DNA of 45,690 bases, from contig DASUUH010000058.1 in NCBI GenBank assembly GCA_036374175.1, forward strand, positions 1 through 45,690. Reading direction: 5' to 3'. Below, one piece after another: positions 7,701-15,438 of the stretch. The notes under the pieces were generated by a model. The model saw only the letters and a list, made by a program, of their open reading frames with translations. It had not been told where the DNA came from and searched no databases. Every line of letters begins with the position of its first letter. Within the stretch, counting starts at the first letter, position 1. Source of the stretch: JASLBX01 sp036374175 (GTDB lineage: Bacteria > Actinomycetota > Actinomycetes > Jiangellales > Jiangellaceae). Position numbers and translations under genes: made by a program.

Positions 7701-7741
7701 CGTTTGTGACGTGGACAACGCTGAAAGGAGGCTTGCCCGGC

Positions 7742-8974
7742 ATGGTCAATGTTGTCGATCAGGTCTCCTTGCGCCGCCACAACCTCAGCACCGTTTTGCG
7801 GCACCTCCGCAAGTCGGGCCCGCGCTCTCGCGCCCGAATCGCCACCGAAACCGGGCTCAACAAGGCCACGGTCTCCAGCCTCGTCGCCGAACTCGAAGAA
7901 CGCGGCCTGGTCCGCGAAGGCGACATCGAGCGTGGCCAGGTCGGCCGGCCCGGGCAAGCCGTGGAGATCGACGGCCGGGTATGCGGCCTCGGCATCGAAC
8001 TCGGCATCGACCACATTGCGACTCACGTCCTCGACCTGTGTGGCGAGACCGTTGCGTCCCGGCGGATCGCGGCGGGTGTGCAAGAGCTCGGGCCGGAGCA
8101 GACGCTGGGCCGGCTGGCAACGCTGATCGACGAGCTCACCGTCGAGATGGCCGCGGCCGGCCGCGACGTCGTGGGGGTCGCCGTCGGGGTGCCCGGCCTG
8201 GTCGAAACCGCTCACGGATCCTTGCGGGTCGCGACCAATCTCGGGTGGCGCGACATCAGCGTCGTCGACGAGCTGATGTCGCTTCTCAACGGCCCGTCCT
8301 ACTCGATCCTGTTGGACAACGATGCGAATCTGGCCGCCATCGCCGAACACGCCATGGGAGCCGCGACCGGCGCCCGAACCATGGTGTACGTCACCGGCGA
8401 GATAGGTGTCGGTGGCGGAGTGATCGTCGACGGTCAGGTCATGCGGGGTGCCGAGGGGTACGCCGGCGAGGTCGGGCACATGGTCGTGGCCGCGGACGGA
8501 CCGCTGTGCGGGTGCGGCCGGCGGGGCTGCTGGGAGACCGTTGCCGGGCTACCCGCAATGCTCCGCCAGGTGGCCGATCCAGACGACCCGATCGCCGATC
8601 CAGCCATGGATCTCGAGCAACGGCTGGCCGAGATCGTCCGCCGGGCAGAGCTCGGCGACGCCCGGACGCTGCGCGGGCTGGACGCCGTCGGCACCGGGGT
8701 CGGGTTGGGGGTGTCCATCCTGGCCAACGTCTTCAATCCCCAGGTCATCGTGCTGGGCGGATTCCTCGCGGTGCTGAGTGAATACCTGTCGCCGGCGATC
8801 GAGAACGAACTGGCGAGCCGCATGGTGGCGCGCTCGCTGAGCGGGTGCCGGGTGGAATGTTCGGCGTACCCGTTCAGCGCGGCCGCGCGGGGTGGGGCCC
8901 ACGTCGTCCTCGAGGCGGTTCTCGCTGATCCGACGTCCGTCCTGCGGACTGCACACGCTGGAGGTGCGCAATGA
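7742..8974 (+). CDS. ROK family transcriptional regulator (second), sugar ABC operon regulator
   Basis: A 410-residue ROK repressor. The winged helix-turn-helix is at about 12-60 (RARIATETGLNKATVSSLVAE), followed by a ROK domain with LLDNDANLAAIAEH (190-203), GEIGVGGGVIVDG (219-231) and the zinc ligands H246, C256, C258 and C263 (CGCGRRGC). ATG 7742 is fixed by a strong Shine-Dalgarno sequence, AAAGGAGG at 7724-7731. The stop overlaps the ATG of the ABC ATPase gene by 4 nt (ATGA), so regulator and transporter are translated together. By analogy with XylR/NagC-type regulators it probably represses its own operon until the imported sugar is present. Which sugar cannot be read from the sequence. 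Confidence 0.92.
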   Translation: MVNVVDQVSLRRHNLSTVLRHLRKSGPRSRARIATETGLNKATVSSLVAELEERGLVREGDIERGQVGRPGQAVEIDGRVCGLGIELGIDHIATHVLDLCGETVASRRIAAGVQELGPEQTLGRLATLIDELTVEMAAAGRDVVGVAVGVPGLVETAHGSLRVATNLGWRDISVVDELMSLLNGPSYSILLDNDANLAAIAEHAMGAATGARTMVYVTGEIGVGGGVIVDGQVMRGAEGYAGEVGHMVVAADGPLCGCGRRGCWETVAGLPAMLRQVADPDDPIADPAMDLEQRLAEIVRRAELGDARTLRGLDAVGTGVGLGVSILANVFNPQVIVLGGFLAVLSEYLSPAIENELASRMVARSLSGCRVECSAYPFSAAARGGAHVVLEAVLADPTSVLRTAHAGGAQ

Positions 8975-10476
8975 CAACGGCGCTGCTGGAGATGACCGGC
9001 ATCGTCAAGGAGTTCCCGGGTGTTCGTGCACTCGACGGGGTGGACCTCGGGGTGCGGGCCGGTGAGGTGCATTGCCTGCTGGGCCAGAACGGTGCGGGTA
9101 AGTCCACTTTGATCAAGGTGTTGTCCGGTGCTCATCAGCCTGACGAGGGAGTGATCGTCTGGCAGGGCGAGCAGGTGCGGCTGGCCAATCCGATGGCCGC
9201 CATGCGGCTCGGCATCGCGACGATCTACCAGGAGCTGGACCTTGTCGACGGGCTGTCGGTCGCGGAGAACATCTTTCTCGGCCACGAGTTGGCCGCCGCC
9301 GGATTCATGCGCCGCGGCGATGCCCAGGAGGCGGCCGCTGCGCTGCTGGCCAGGTTGGGGCACCCGGAGATCTCACCGCGCATGGAGGTCGGCCGGCTGT
9401 CCACCGCCGGCAAGCAGATCGTCAGTATGGCCCGCGCGTTGTCCCACGACGTCAAGCTGATCATCATGGACGAGCCGTCGGCTGTGCTCGACCAGGAAGA
9501 GGTCGCGCGGCTGTTCACCGTCATCAGGGATCTCACCGCCGACGGGGTTGCCGTCATCTACATCTCGCACCGGCTCGAGGAGATCCGCCAGATCGGTGAT
9601 CGGGTGACTGTTCTGAAAGACGGCCGGACGGTCGCCACTGGCCTGTCCGCCCGCGAGACACCGACCAGCGAGTTGATCCGCCGGCTGGCCGGGCGCGAGA
9701 TCGAATACGTGTTCCCGCCGCGGACGAAGGTGGAGGACGACGCACCCGTGGTGCTAGATGTCGCCGACCTGGCTGCGCCCCGCGCCTTCTCCGGCGTCAC
9801 GTTCCAGGTCCGGGCGGGCGAAATCGTCGGCCTGGCCGGGCTCGTCGGATCGGGACGGTCCGAGGTGCTCGAGACCATCTACGGCGCACGCAAGGCCAGC
9901 TCCGGGTCGGTCTCCGTGGACGGCCGGCGCCTACGGCCGGGGTCCGTCCGGGCGGCCGTCGCGGCCGGTGTCGGACTGTCGCCGGAGGAGCGCAAGAGCC
10001 AGGGCCTGTTGCTGGACGAAGCGGTGTACCGGAACGTCAGCTTGGCGACGATGACCCGCTTCGCGCGGGGTGGTTTCTTGAATCACGTGAACGAACGCCG
10101 CGCCGCCGAAGTACACACCAAGGCACTGGACGTACGGCCGTCTGATGTCGCGCGTGCGGCGCGCACGCTGTCCGGCGGCAACCAGCAGAAGGTGGTCTTG
10201 GCCAGGTGGCTGCTGCGGGAGTGCCGCGTCCTGCTGCTCGACGAACCCACCCGGGGCGTCGACGTGGGAGCGCGGAGTGAGTTGTACGCACTGGTCAGGC
10301 GCCTTGCTGATGACGGCGTGGCAGTCGTGCTGGTCAGTAGTGAGATCCCGGAGGTGCTGGGCCTGGCCAACCGGGTCCTGGTGCTTCGCGAGGGCAAGGT
10401 CGTCCATACCGGTCCGGCCGAAGAGATCGATGAACACCGGGTCCTCGACCTGGTAATGGAAGGGAGCGCAGCGTGA
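8971..10476 (+). CDS. Sugar ABC transporter ATPase with two ABC domains (RbsA/XylG/MglA type)
   Basis: A 501-residue protein with two ABC cassettes in tandem, as in CUT2 sugar importers. Cassette 1 has Walker A GQNGAGKST (38-46), signature LSTAGKQ (143-149) and Walker B LIIMDEPSAVLD (163-174). Cassette 2 has a degenerate Walker A GLVGSGRSE (290-298), intact signature LSGGNQQK (400-407) and Walker B LLLDEPTRGVD (421-431). The degenerate second P-loop is normal for this family. It powers uptake of a pentose, hexose or cyclitol. The gene overlaps the ROK gene upstream and the permease downstream by 4 nt each, a tight operon. Confidence 0.95.
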   Translation: MTTALLEMTGIVKEFPGVRALDGVDLGVRAGEVHCLLGQNGAGKSTLIKVLSGAHQPDEGVIVWQGEQVRLANPMAAMRLGIATIYQELDLVDGLSVAENIFLGHELAAAGFMRRGDAQEAAAALLARLGHPEISPRMEVGRLSTAGKQIVSMARALSHDVKLIIMDEPSAVLDQEEVARLFTVIRDLTADGVAVIYISHRLEEIRQIGDRVTVLKDGRTVATGLSARETPTSELIRRLAGREIEYVFPPRTKVEDDAPVVLDVADLAAPRAFSGVTFQVRAGEIVGLAGLVGSGRSEVLETIYGARKASSGSVSVDGRRLRPGSVRAAVAAGVGLSPEERKSQGLLLDEAVYRNVSLATMTRFARGGFLNHVNERRAAEVHTKALDVRPSDVARAARTLSGGNQQKVVLARWLLRECRVLLLDEPTRGVDVGARSELYALVRRLADDGVAVVLVSSEIPEVLGLANRVLVLREGKVVHTGPAEEIDEHRVLDLVMEGSAA

Positions 10477-11540
10477 GCGAGCGTACGACACCCGCAGCCG
10501 CACCAGCTGCAGACGAACATCAGCGGGTAGAGGCACTGGCAGCGGAAGCCGGCATCGGAGCGCCCAGGTCAGCGCTGGGCCGGTTCATGGCCAGTTCGGC
10601 CGGGCGGAACTTCGGGCTTGTGATCGTGCTCCTGCTGCTGTGCCTGGTGGGTGTGCTGACCGCAGGCGACCGGTTCGCCAACGTCAACAACATCCTCACC
10701 ATCCTGCGGTTGGCCTCGGTCATCGGCGTGGTCAGCATCGGCATGACGTTCGTGATCATCGGTGGCGGCATCGACCTGTCGGTCGGCGCCATTGTCGCGC
10801 TCTCGTCGGTGTGGGCGACGACGCTGGCCACCCAGACGATGGCGATGGACTTTCACTGGGTACTCATGGTGTTCACGGCCCTAGTCGTAGGCACCGCGTG
10901 CGGGCTCATCAACGGGTCATTGATCGCCTACGGGCGGATGGCGCCATTCATCATGACGCTCGCCATGCTCGTCGCCGCTCGCGGGCTGGCCGAGATCATC
11001 TCAGAGCGCAAGACGCAGATCATCCAGGTTCGCGACTTCGTCAACTTCGTCAATGGCCGCTTCCTGGGGATCCCAGTGCTGGTCTGGATATTCGCGGTCG
11101 TGGCCGCCATCGGATGGGTGCTGCTGAACCGGACGACCTTCGGCCGGCGCACCATCGCGGTGGGCGGCAACATCAATGCCGCCCGGCTCGCCGGCATCGC
11201 GGTCAAGCGGCACACCGTCCTGATTTACACGCTACTGGGGCTGCTGTGTGGCGTGGCCGCCGTGATGTTAATGGCCCGCACGACGACGGGCAGCTCGACC
11301 CACGGAATGCTCTACGAGCTCGACGCCATCGCAGCCGTTGTCATCGGCGGGACGCTGCTCACCGGCGGGCGGGGCACGATCGTCGGCACGATCTTCGGCG
11401 TGCTCATCTTCACGACGCTGACCAACGTATTCACCCTGAACAACCTCGATACCTCCACACAGGCCGTCGCCAAAGGCGTGATCATCGTCGCGGCCGTGCT
11501 GCTGCAGCAGCGGGTGGCTGCCCGGAGCGACTCGAGTTGA
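10473..11540 (+). CDS. Sugar ABC transporter permease (RbsC/XylH type)
   Basis: A 355-residue membrane protein with a cytoplasmic N-terminus of about 45 residues and 8 to 10 transmembrane helices. Family signatures are IGMTFVIIGGGIDLSVGAIVAL (about 89-110), TLAMLVAARGLAEIIS and the C-terminal GGTLLTGGRGTIVGTIFGV. The start is the GTG in the GTGA overlap with the upstream stop. As in other CUT2 systems it probably forms a homodimer with the double-cassette ATPase. Codon 266 (11268-11270) is the rare Leu codon TTA, which in streptomycetes would make translation depend on the bldA tRNA. Confidence 0.94.
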   Translation: MSERTTPAAAPAADEHQRVEALAAEAGIGAPRSALGRFMASSAGRNFGLVIVLLLLCLVGVLTAGDRFANVNNILTILRLASVIGVVSIGMTFVIIGGGIDLSVGAIVALSSVWATTLATQTMAMDFHWVLMVFTALVVGTACGLINGSLIAYGRMAPFIMTLAMLVAARGLAEIISERKTQIIQVRDFVNFVNGRFLGIPVLVWIFAVVAAIGWVLLNRTTFGRRTIAVGGNINAARLAGIAVKRHTVLIYTLLGLLCGVAAVMLMARTTTGSSTHGMLYELDAIAAVVIGGTLLTGGRGTIVGTIFGVLIFTTLTNVFTLNNLDTSTQAVAKGVIIVAAVLLQQRVAARSDSS

Positions 11541-11590
11541 CCCTCCGTACCTGTCTGCCCGGGCGCCCCGTCCCGGGATCCATCACCCAA

Positions 11591-11600
11591 GAAGGAGAAA
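11591..11600 (+). promoter_or_regulatory. Ribosome binding site that fixes the binding-protein start
   Basis: GAAGGAGAAA ends 2 nt before ATG 11603. It decides the start within a frame that is open for about 960 bases further upstream. Confidence 0.7.
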
Positions 11601-11602
11601 TC

Positions 11603-12679
11603 ATGTCCCTACGTTCGAATCGGCCCTTCCGCCGGCTCGTGACCTCGGCGACGGCCATCGTCGCCGTCGGTGTTCTCGTTGTCGGCTGTACCAGCAACGA
11701 CCCGGAGGAGACGTCCAACGACAGCTCCGAAGAAGAGAGCACCGACGACGGGGGCGCAGGCGCCAGCGGCAACGACGAGCCAGGAGAGACTGTCACCATC
11801 GGCTTCTCCGGCCCGCTAGCCGACCACGGCTGGCTCGCGGCGGTCAACAGTTCGGCGATCGAGGAAGCCGAGAGCTACGACGACATCGACCTGCGCACGG
11901 CCGAGGCCACCAACGACGCGAGCCTGCAGATCAGCCAGATCGAGACCTTCATCAACGAGGGCGTCGACGCGATCGTGCTGCTGCCCACCGACGGTGCCCA
12001 GCTGACCGAGATCGCCACCCGGGCGATGGAGGAGGGCATCATCGTCGTGAACGTCGACCGCGAGTTCTCCAGCCCGTTCGCGGCACGGACCACCATCCTC
12101 GGTGACAACTACGGCATGGGCGTCTCCGCGGGAACCTACGCCTGCCAGCTCATCGAGGAGAACAACATCGAGGACCCGGTCATCGCCGAGATCGCCGGCA
12201 TCGACTCGCTGCCGCTGACCCAGGACCGGTCGCAGGGCTTCGACGACGCGCTGTCCGCCTGCGGTGAGTCGGTCGACAACCGGGTCGCCGCGGAGTTCAC
12301 CGTGGAGTCGGGTGAGGAGCAGGCCTCCAACCTGCTGCAGGCCGCACCGGAGATCGACATCATCTGGAACCACGATGACGACCAGGGTGTCGGCGTCAAG
12401 CAGGCGTTCGACAACGCCGGCCGGGACGAGTTCTTCTTCCTCGGCGGCGCGGGTTCCTGCAACGCGATGCGCTGGATCGAAGAGGGCGCGATGGAGGCCA
12501 CGGTCCTCTACCCGCCGACCCAGGCGGCCGACGGTATCCGGCTGGCCCGCCTGCTGGCGCAGAACAAGGGCATGTCCGATCTGGTGCAGGTCTCGGTGCC
12601 GCGGCGGATCGTGCTCGACGCGCCCGTGGTCACGGCCGACAACGTCGACCAGTACATGGACATCTGCTTCGAGTCCTGA
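11603..12679 (+). CDS. Sugar ABC transporter substrate-binding lipoprotein (RbsB/XylF type)
   Basis: A 358-residue type 1 periplasmic-binding-fold protein. The signal peptide ends in a lipobox (V26-V-G-C29), followed by an acidic Ser/Asp/Glu linker to about residue 65, as expected for a lipoprotein tethered outside a Gram-positive membrane. The mature domain starts TVTIGFSGPLADHGWLAAV, has ISQIETFINEGVDAIVLLPTDG and an IIWNHDDDQGVG ligand-loop segment, all typical of CUT2 binding proteins. It delivers the sugar to the permease and ATPase just upstream. The gene is separated from the next by a long hairpin, which may raise its transcript level over the downstream enzymes. Ligand unknown. Confidence 0.94.
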   Translation: MSLRSNRPFRRLVTSATAIVAVGVLVVGCTSNDPEETSNDSSEEESTDDGGAGASGNDEPGETVTIGFSGPLADHGWLAAVNSSAIEEAESYDDIDLRTAEATNDASLQISQIETFINEGVDAIVLLPTDGAQLTEIATRAMEEGIIVVNVDREFSSPFAARTTILGDNYGMGVSAGTYACQLIEENNIEDPVIAEIAGIDSLPLTQDRSQGFDDALSACGESVDNRVAAEFTVESGEEQASNLLQAAPEIDIIWNHDDDQGVGVKQAFDNAGRDEFFFLGGAGSCNAMRWIEEGAMEATVLYPPTQAADGIRLARLLAQNKGMSDLVQVSVPRRIVLDAPVVTADNVDQYMDICFES

Positions 12680-12690
12680 TACCTCCGAGT

Positions 12691-12747
12691 GTTGATCATG
12701 GGAGGTGGCTCTCCGGGGAGGGCGTACCGCCACCTCCCATGATCAAC
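12691..12747. terminator. 19-bp perfect palindrome (TGATCATGGG family), attenuator or partial terminator
   Basis: Arms 12691-12709 and 12729-12747 pair perfectly around a 19-nt loop; the outer part is GTTGATCATGGG. It starts 11 nt after the binding-protein stop and lies inside the presumed operon, where it could stabilise the upstream mRNA or limit read-through to the dehydrogenase. Confidence 0.6.
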
Positions 12748-12784
12748 GGGTTCTCGGACCAACCCGATCTGGCAAGGACTTTCA

Positions 12785-13975
12785 ATGACTGACGAACGCA
12801 ATTCCGCGGCCCGTGAGCTCGGTATCGGAATGGTCGGCTACGCCTTCATGGGCAAAGCGCACTCGCATGCCTGGCGGAATGCTCCAAGCTTCTTCACACT
12901 GCCCCTCGTGCCCCGGTTGAGAGTGCTCGCCGGGCGCAATGCGGCTGCGGCAACGGCGGTCGCAGAGAAGTTCGGCTGGGAGCACGTCGAGACCGACTGG
13001 CGCGCACTCATCGCCCGTGACGATGTCGACGTCGTCGACGTCTGCACGCCCGGCGACACCCACGCCGAGATCGCGATCGCCGCCCTGGCGGCCGGCAAGC
13101 ACGTCCTCTGTGAGAAGCCGCTCGCCAACTCGGTGCCCGAGGCCGAGGCGATGGCCGAGGCCGCGCGCATGGCGCAGGCCCGCGGAGTGCGTTCGATGGT
13201 GGGTTTCACCTACCGTCGCGTCCCCGCGATCAGACTGGCACAGAGCCTGGTGGCGGAGGGCAGGCTCGGCGCTATCCGTCACGTCCGGGCGCAATACCTG
13301 CAGGACTGGCTCATCGATCCCCAGGCGCCGCTGTCGTGGCGGCTTGACAAGGAGCGCGCGGGTTCGGGTGCGCTGGGCGACATCGGGGCGCACATCGTCG
13401 ACTTGACCCAGTACATCACCGGCGAGCGGATCACGGGCGTGAGCGCGATTATGGAGACGTTCGTCAAAGAGCGCCCGGTCGCCGCGTCGTTCGACGGCCT
13501 GGCCGGCACAGCCGGCGAGGGCGTGGGCCCGGTGACGGTGGACGACGCCGCCATCTTCCTCGGCCGGTTCAGCGGCGGAGCGTTGGCGACGTTCGAGGCC
13601 ACCCGGTTTGCCACCGGGCGCAAGAACGCCATCCGGATCGAGATCAACGGCACGGACGGCAGCTTGGCCTTCGACTTCGAGGATATGAACCTGCTGCACC
13701 TGCTGGAGAACTCCGACGGCGCCAAAACGGCGGGCTTCCGTCGGATCCTGGTCACCGAACCCGAACACCCCTATATCGCCGCATGGTGGCCGGCGGGACA
13801 CATCCTCGGCTACGAGCACGGCTTCACCCACCAGGCGGTCGACCTGGTGAACGCGATCGCCGAAGGTCACGACCCGGAGCCGTCGTTCGCCGACGGGCTC
13901 AACGTGCAGCGGGTGCTCGCCGCCGTCGAGGACAGCGCCGCGAAGGACAGCGTCTGGACGCCCGTGCAGCAATGA
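12785..13975 (+). CDS. Gfo/Idh/MocA family NAD(P)-dependent sugar or cyclitol dehydrogenase
   Basis: A 396-residue oxidoreductase. The Rossmann dinucleotide motif is GMVGYAFMGKAHSHAW (15-30), and the family EKP motif is CEKPLANSVPEAEAM (109-123) with catalytic K111. The C-terminal half has GALGDIGAHIVDLTQYITGE (about 197-216), which supplies the usual Asp/His of the active site. Such enzymes oxidise one hydroxyl of a sugar or cyclitol to a ketone. It follows the ABC transporter and precedes a TIM-barrel isomerase, the usual arrangement for cyclitol, levoglucosan or 3-keto-glycoside catabolism. The length (about 390) and the KAHSHAW N-terminus fit the actinobacterial cytoplasmic branch. The substrate is not readable from sequence. 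Confidence 0.92.
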   Translation: MTDERNSAARELGIGMVGYAFMGKAHSHAWRNAPSFFTLPLVPRLRVLAGRNAAAATAVAEKFGWEHVETDWRALIARDDVDVVDVCTPGDTHAEIAIAALAAGKHVLCEKPLANSVPEAEAMAEAARMAQARGVRSMVGFTYRRVPAIRLAQSLVAEGRLGAIRHVRAQYLQDWLIDPQAPLSWRLDKERAGSGALGDIGAHIVDLTQYITGERITGVSAIMETFVKERPVAASFDGLAGTAGEGVGPVTVDDAAIFLGRFSGGALATFEATRFATGRKNAIRIEINGTDGSLAFDFEDMNLLHLLENSDGAKTAGFRRILVTEPEHPYIAAWWPAGHILGYEHGFTHQAVDLVNAIAEGHDPEPSFADGLNVQRVLAAVEDSAAKDSVWTPVQQ

Positions 13976-14022
13976 CGTGACCCTGCCCGGACCCGACGCA
14001 AGAGATGAGGGAGTGCTGGTGA

Positions 14023-14178
14023 GCGGTTGGCTTGCGTTACGCGATGAACGTCGTGCCGACCGACCTGAACGTGGTACGGGGCAGCCACGGCCGGTCCGAA
14101 GCCACCGAGGTGCGCGACCTGATACTCGACCTGATCGCGATCCCTGACCGAACCCGATCAACAAGGAGTGTGGGATGA
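14023..14178 (+). pseudogene. Possible 3' remnant of a decayed gene
   Basis: A frame open from 14023 to TGA 14176-14178 gives about 51 residues with gene-like codon use. It includes AMNVVPTDLNVVRGSHGRSE and then EVRDLILDLIAIP. The part resembles the tail of an alkaline-phosphatase or phosphodiesterase-like protein, but I cannot confirm the family. It runs over the start of the next gene and lacks a start of its own with an RBS. It may instead be chance coding potential. Confidence 0.3.
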
Positions 14179-15182
14179 CTCGACCCATTACGTTGTTCAC
14201 TGGGCAATGGGCTGATTTGCCGTTTGAGGAGATGTGCCGGCTCGCGTCCGAATGGGGGTACGACGGTCTCGAAATCGCCTGCTGGGGGGATCACCTCGAC
14301 GTGTGGCAGGCGGCCGAGGATGACGCCTATGTCCGGGCCAAGCTGGACACGTTGGAGAAGTACAACCTGAAGGTCTGGACGATCTCCAACCACCTCAAGG
14401 GCCAGGCCGTCTGCGACGATCCGATCGACGAGCGGCATCGGGGGATCCTGCCGGATCGGATCTGGGGCGACGGTGACCCCGAAGGCGTGCGCCAGCGCGC
14501 GGCGGAGGAGATGAAGGTGACCGCAGTCGCCGCGCGCCGTCTCGGCGTCGACACGGTGGTGGGGTTCACCGGATCGTCGATCTGGAAGTACGTGGCCATG
14601 TTCCCGCCGGCGTCGGCCGAGATGATCGAGGCCGGCTACCGCGACTTCGCCGACCGGTGGAACCCGATCCTCGACGTGTTCGAACGCGAGGGCGTGCTGT
14701 TCGCACACGAGGTGCACCCGTCGGAGATCGCGTACGACTACTGGACCACCGTCCAGACCCTGGAGGCGATCGGGCACCGGCCGGAGTTCGGACTGAACTG
14801 GGACCCCAGCCACATGGTGTGGCAGGACCTCGACCCAGTGATGTTCCTGTGGGACTTCCGCGACCGGATCTACCACGTGGACTGCAAGGACACCAAGAAG
14901 GCGGTCGGTAACGGACGCAACGGCCGGCTCGGCTCGCACCTGCCGTGGGCCGACCCGCGCCGCGGCTGGGACTTCGTTTCCACTGGCCACGGCGACGTGC
15001 CGTGGGAGCAGTGCTTCCGCATGCTCAACACCATCGGTTACGAGGGGCCCATCTCCGTGGAGTGGGAGGACGCCGGCATGGACCGGCTCCGCGGCGCTCC
15101 CGAAGCCCTCGAGTTCGTCCGCACCCTCGCCTTCGACGCTCCCGAGGCCGCCTTCGACGCGGCGTTCAGCACGGACGGCTGA
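14175..15182 (+). CDS. Sugar phosphate isomerase/epimerase (xylose-isomerase-like TIM barrel), cytoplasmic
   Basis: A 335-residue protein of the AP-endonuclease-2/xylose-isomerase-like superfamily, without signal peptide. It starts ITLFTGQWADLPFEEMCRLASEWGYDGLEIACWG, the usual first strands. Probable metal ligands are Glu in FAHEVHPSEIAYD, Asp and His in LNWDPSHMVW, His and Asp in IYHVDCKD, and Glu in ISVEWEDAGMDR. A Shine-Dalgarno sequence (AAGGAG, about 14163-14168) supports ATG 14175. Members isomerise, epimerise, dehydrate or cleave oxidised sugars and cyclitols. Next to a Gfo/Idh/MocA dehydrogenase it probably handles the keto product of that enzyme. The operon ends at the hairpin just downstream. 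Confidence 0.9.
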   Translation: MTRPITLFTGQWADLPFEEMCRLASEWGYDGLEIACWGDHLDVWQAAEDDAYVRAKLDTLEKYNLKVWTISNHLKGQAVCDDPIDERHRGILPDRIWGDGDPEGVRQRAAEEMKVTAVAARRLGVDTVVGFTGSSIWKYVAMFPPASAEMIEAGYRDFADRWNPILDVFEREGVLFAHEVHPSEIAYDYWTTVQTLEAIGHRPEFGLNWDPSHMVWQDLDPVMFLWDFRDRIYHVDCKDTKKAVGNGRNGRLGSHLPWADPRRGWDFVSTGHGDVPWEQCFRMLNTIGYEGPISVEWEDAGMDRLRGAPEALEFVRTLAFDAPEAAFDAAFSTDG

Positions 15183-15197
15183 CGGGAGGACACAGCC

Positions 15198-15239
15198 CAG
15201 CGGTGTGGCGCCTCACGGCCCGGAGGTGCCACACCGCTG
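15198..15239 (+). terminator. 17-bp hairpin terminator of the ROK2-ABC-dehydrogenase-isomerase operon
   Basis: Arms 15198-15214 and 15223-15239 pair over 17 positions with one G-T wobble around an 8-nt loop. The outer 12 bp (CAGCGGTGTGGC and its complement) are perfect. It begins 15 nt after the isomerase stop. Confidence 0.75.
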
Positions 15240-15303
15240 TCAAACTATGCCTCCTAAACCGCCGCATTGGAACGAAACATCTACCAATTTCGGGTTACTT
15301 TCC

Positions 15304-15361
15304 TTGACGTCCGGCGAAAGTGTCACTACTTTCAAGACGCATGAACGCAACGGGCGTTCAT
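15304..15361 (+). promoter_or_regulatory. Promoter with palindromic operator at the predicted start site
   Basis: A -35 TTGACG (15304-15309) and -10 TACTTT (15327-15332) are spaced 17 nt apart. The expected start near 15340 falls at the edge of a perfect inverted repeat, ATGAACGC (15341-15348) and GCGTTCAT (15354-15361) with a 5-nt loop. A bound repressor would block this promoter, which drives the secreted isomerase and dehydrogenase genes. It differs from the LacI-like sites at 20459-20489. Confidence 0.5.
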
Positions 15362-15438
15362 ACGAATGACACAGCAGGGGTTCGGGCCGCCTCATGGGCC
15401 CTGCGACGTCTCGTACCTACGTGCGCGAGGAGACAGTC

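Larger units (their letters stand above)
7331..7741. other. 411-base intergenic stretch with gene remnant, palindrome and promoter
   Basis: No intact gene fits here. From left to right it holds a short AT-richer patch (about 7339-7385), a 37-codon coding remnant (7385-7495), a perfect 23-bp palindrome (7504-7565), about 85 bases in which I recognise nothing, and a promoter/operator zone (7652-7700) for the second ROK gene. Confidence 0.7.

Noticed and set aside
10640..11602. 320-codon upstream extension of the RbsB-type gene
   Set aside because: It is a shifted-frame reading of the permease gene. GAAGGAGAAA and the lipoprotein signal fix the start at 11603.
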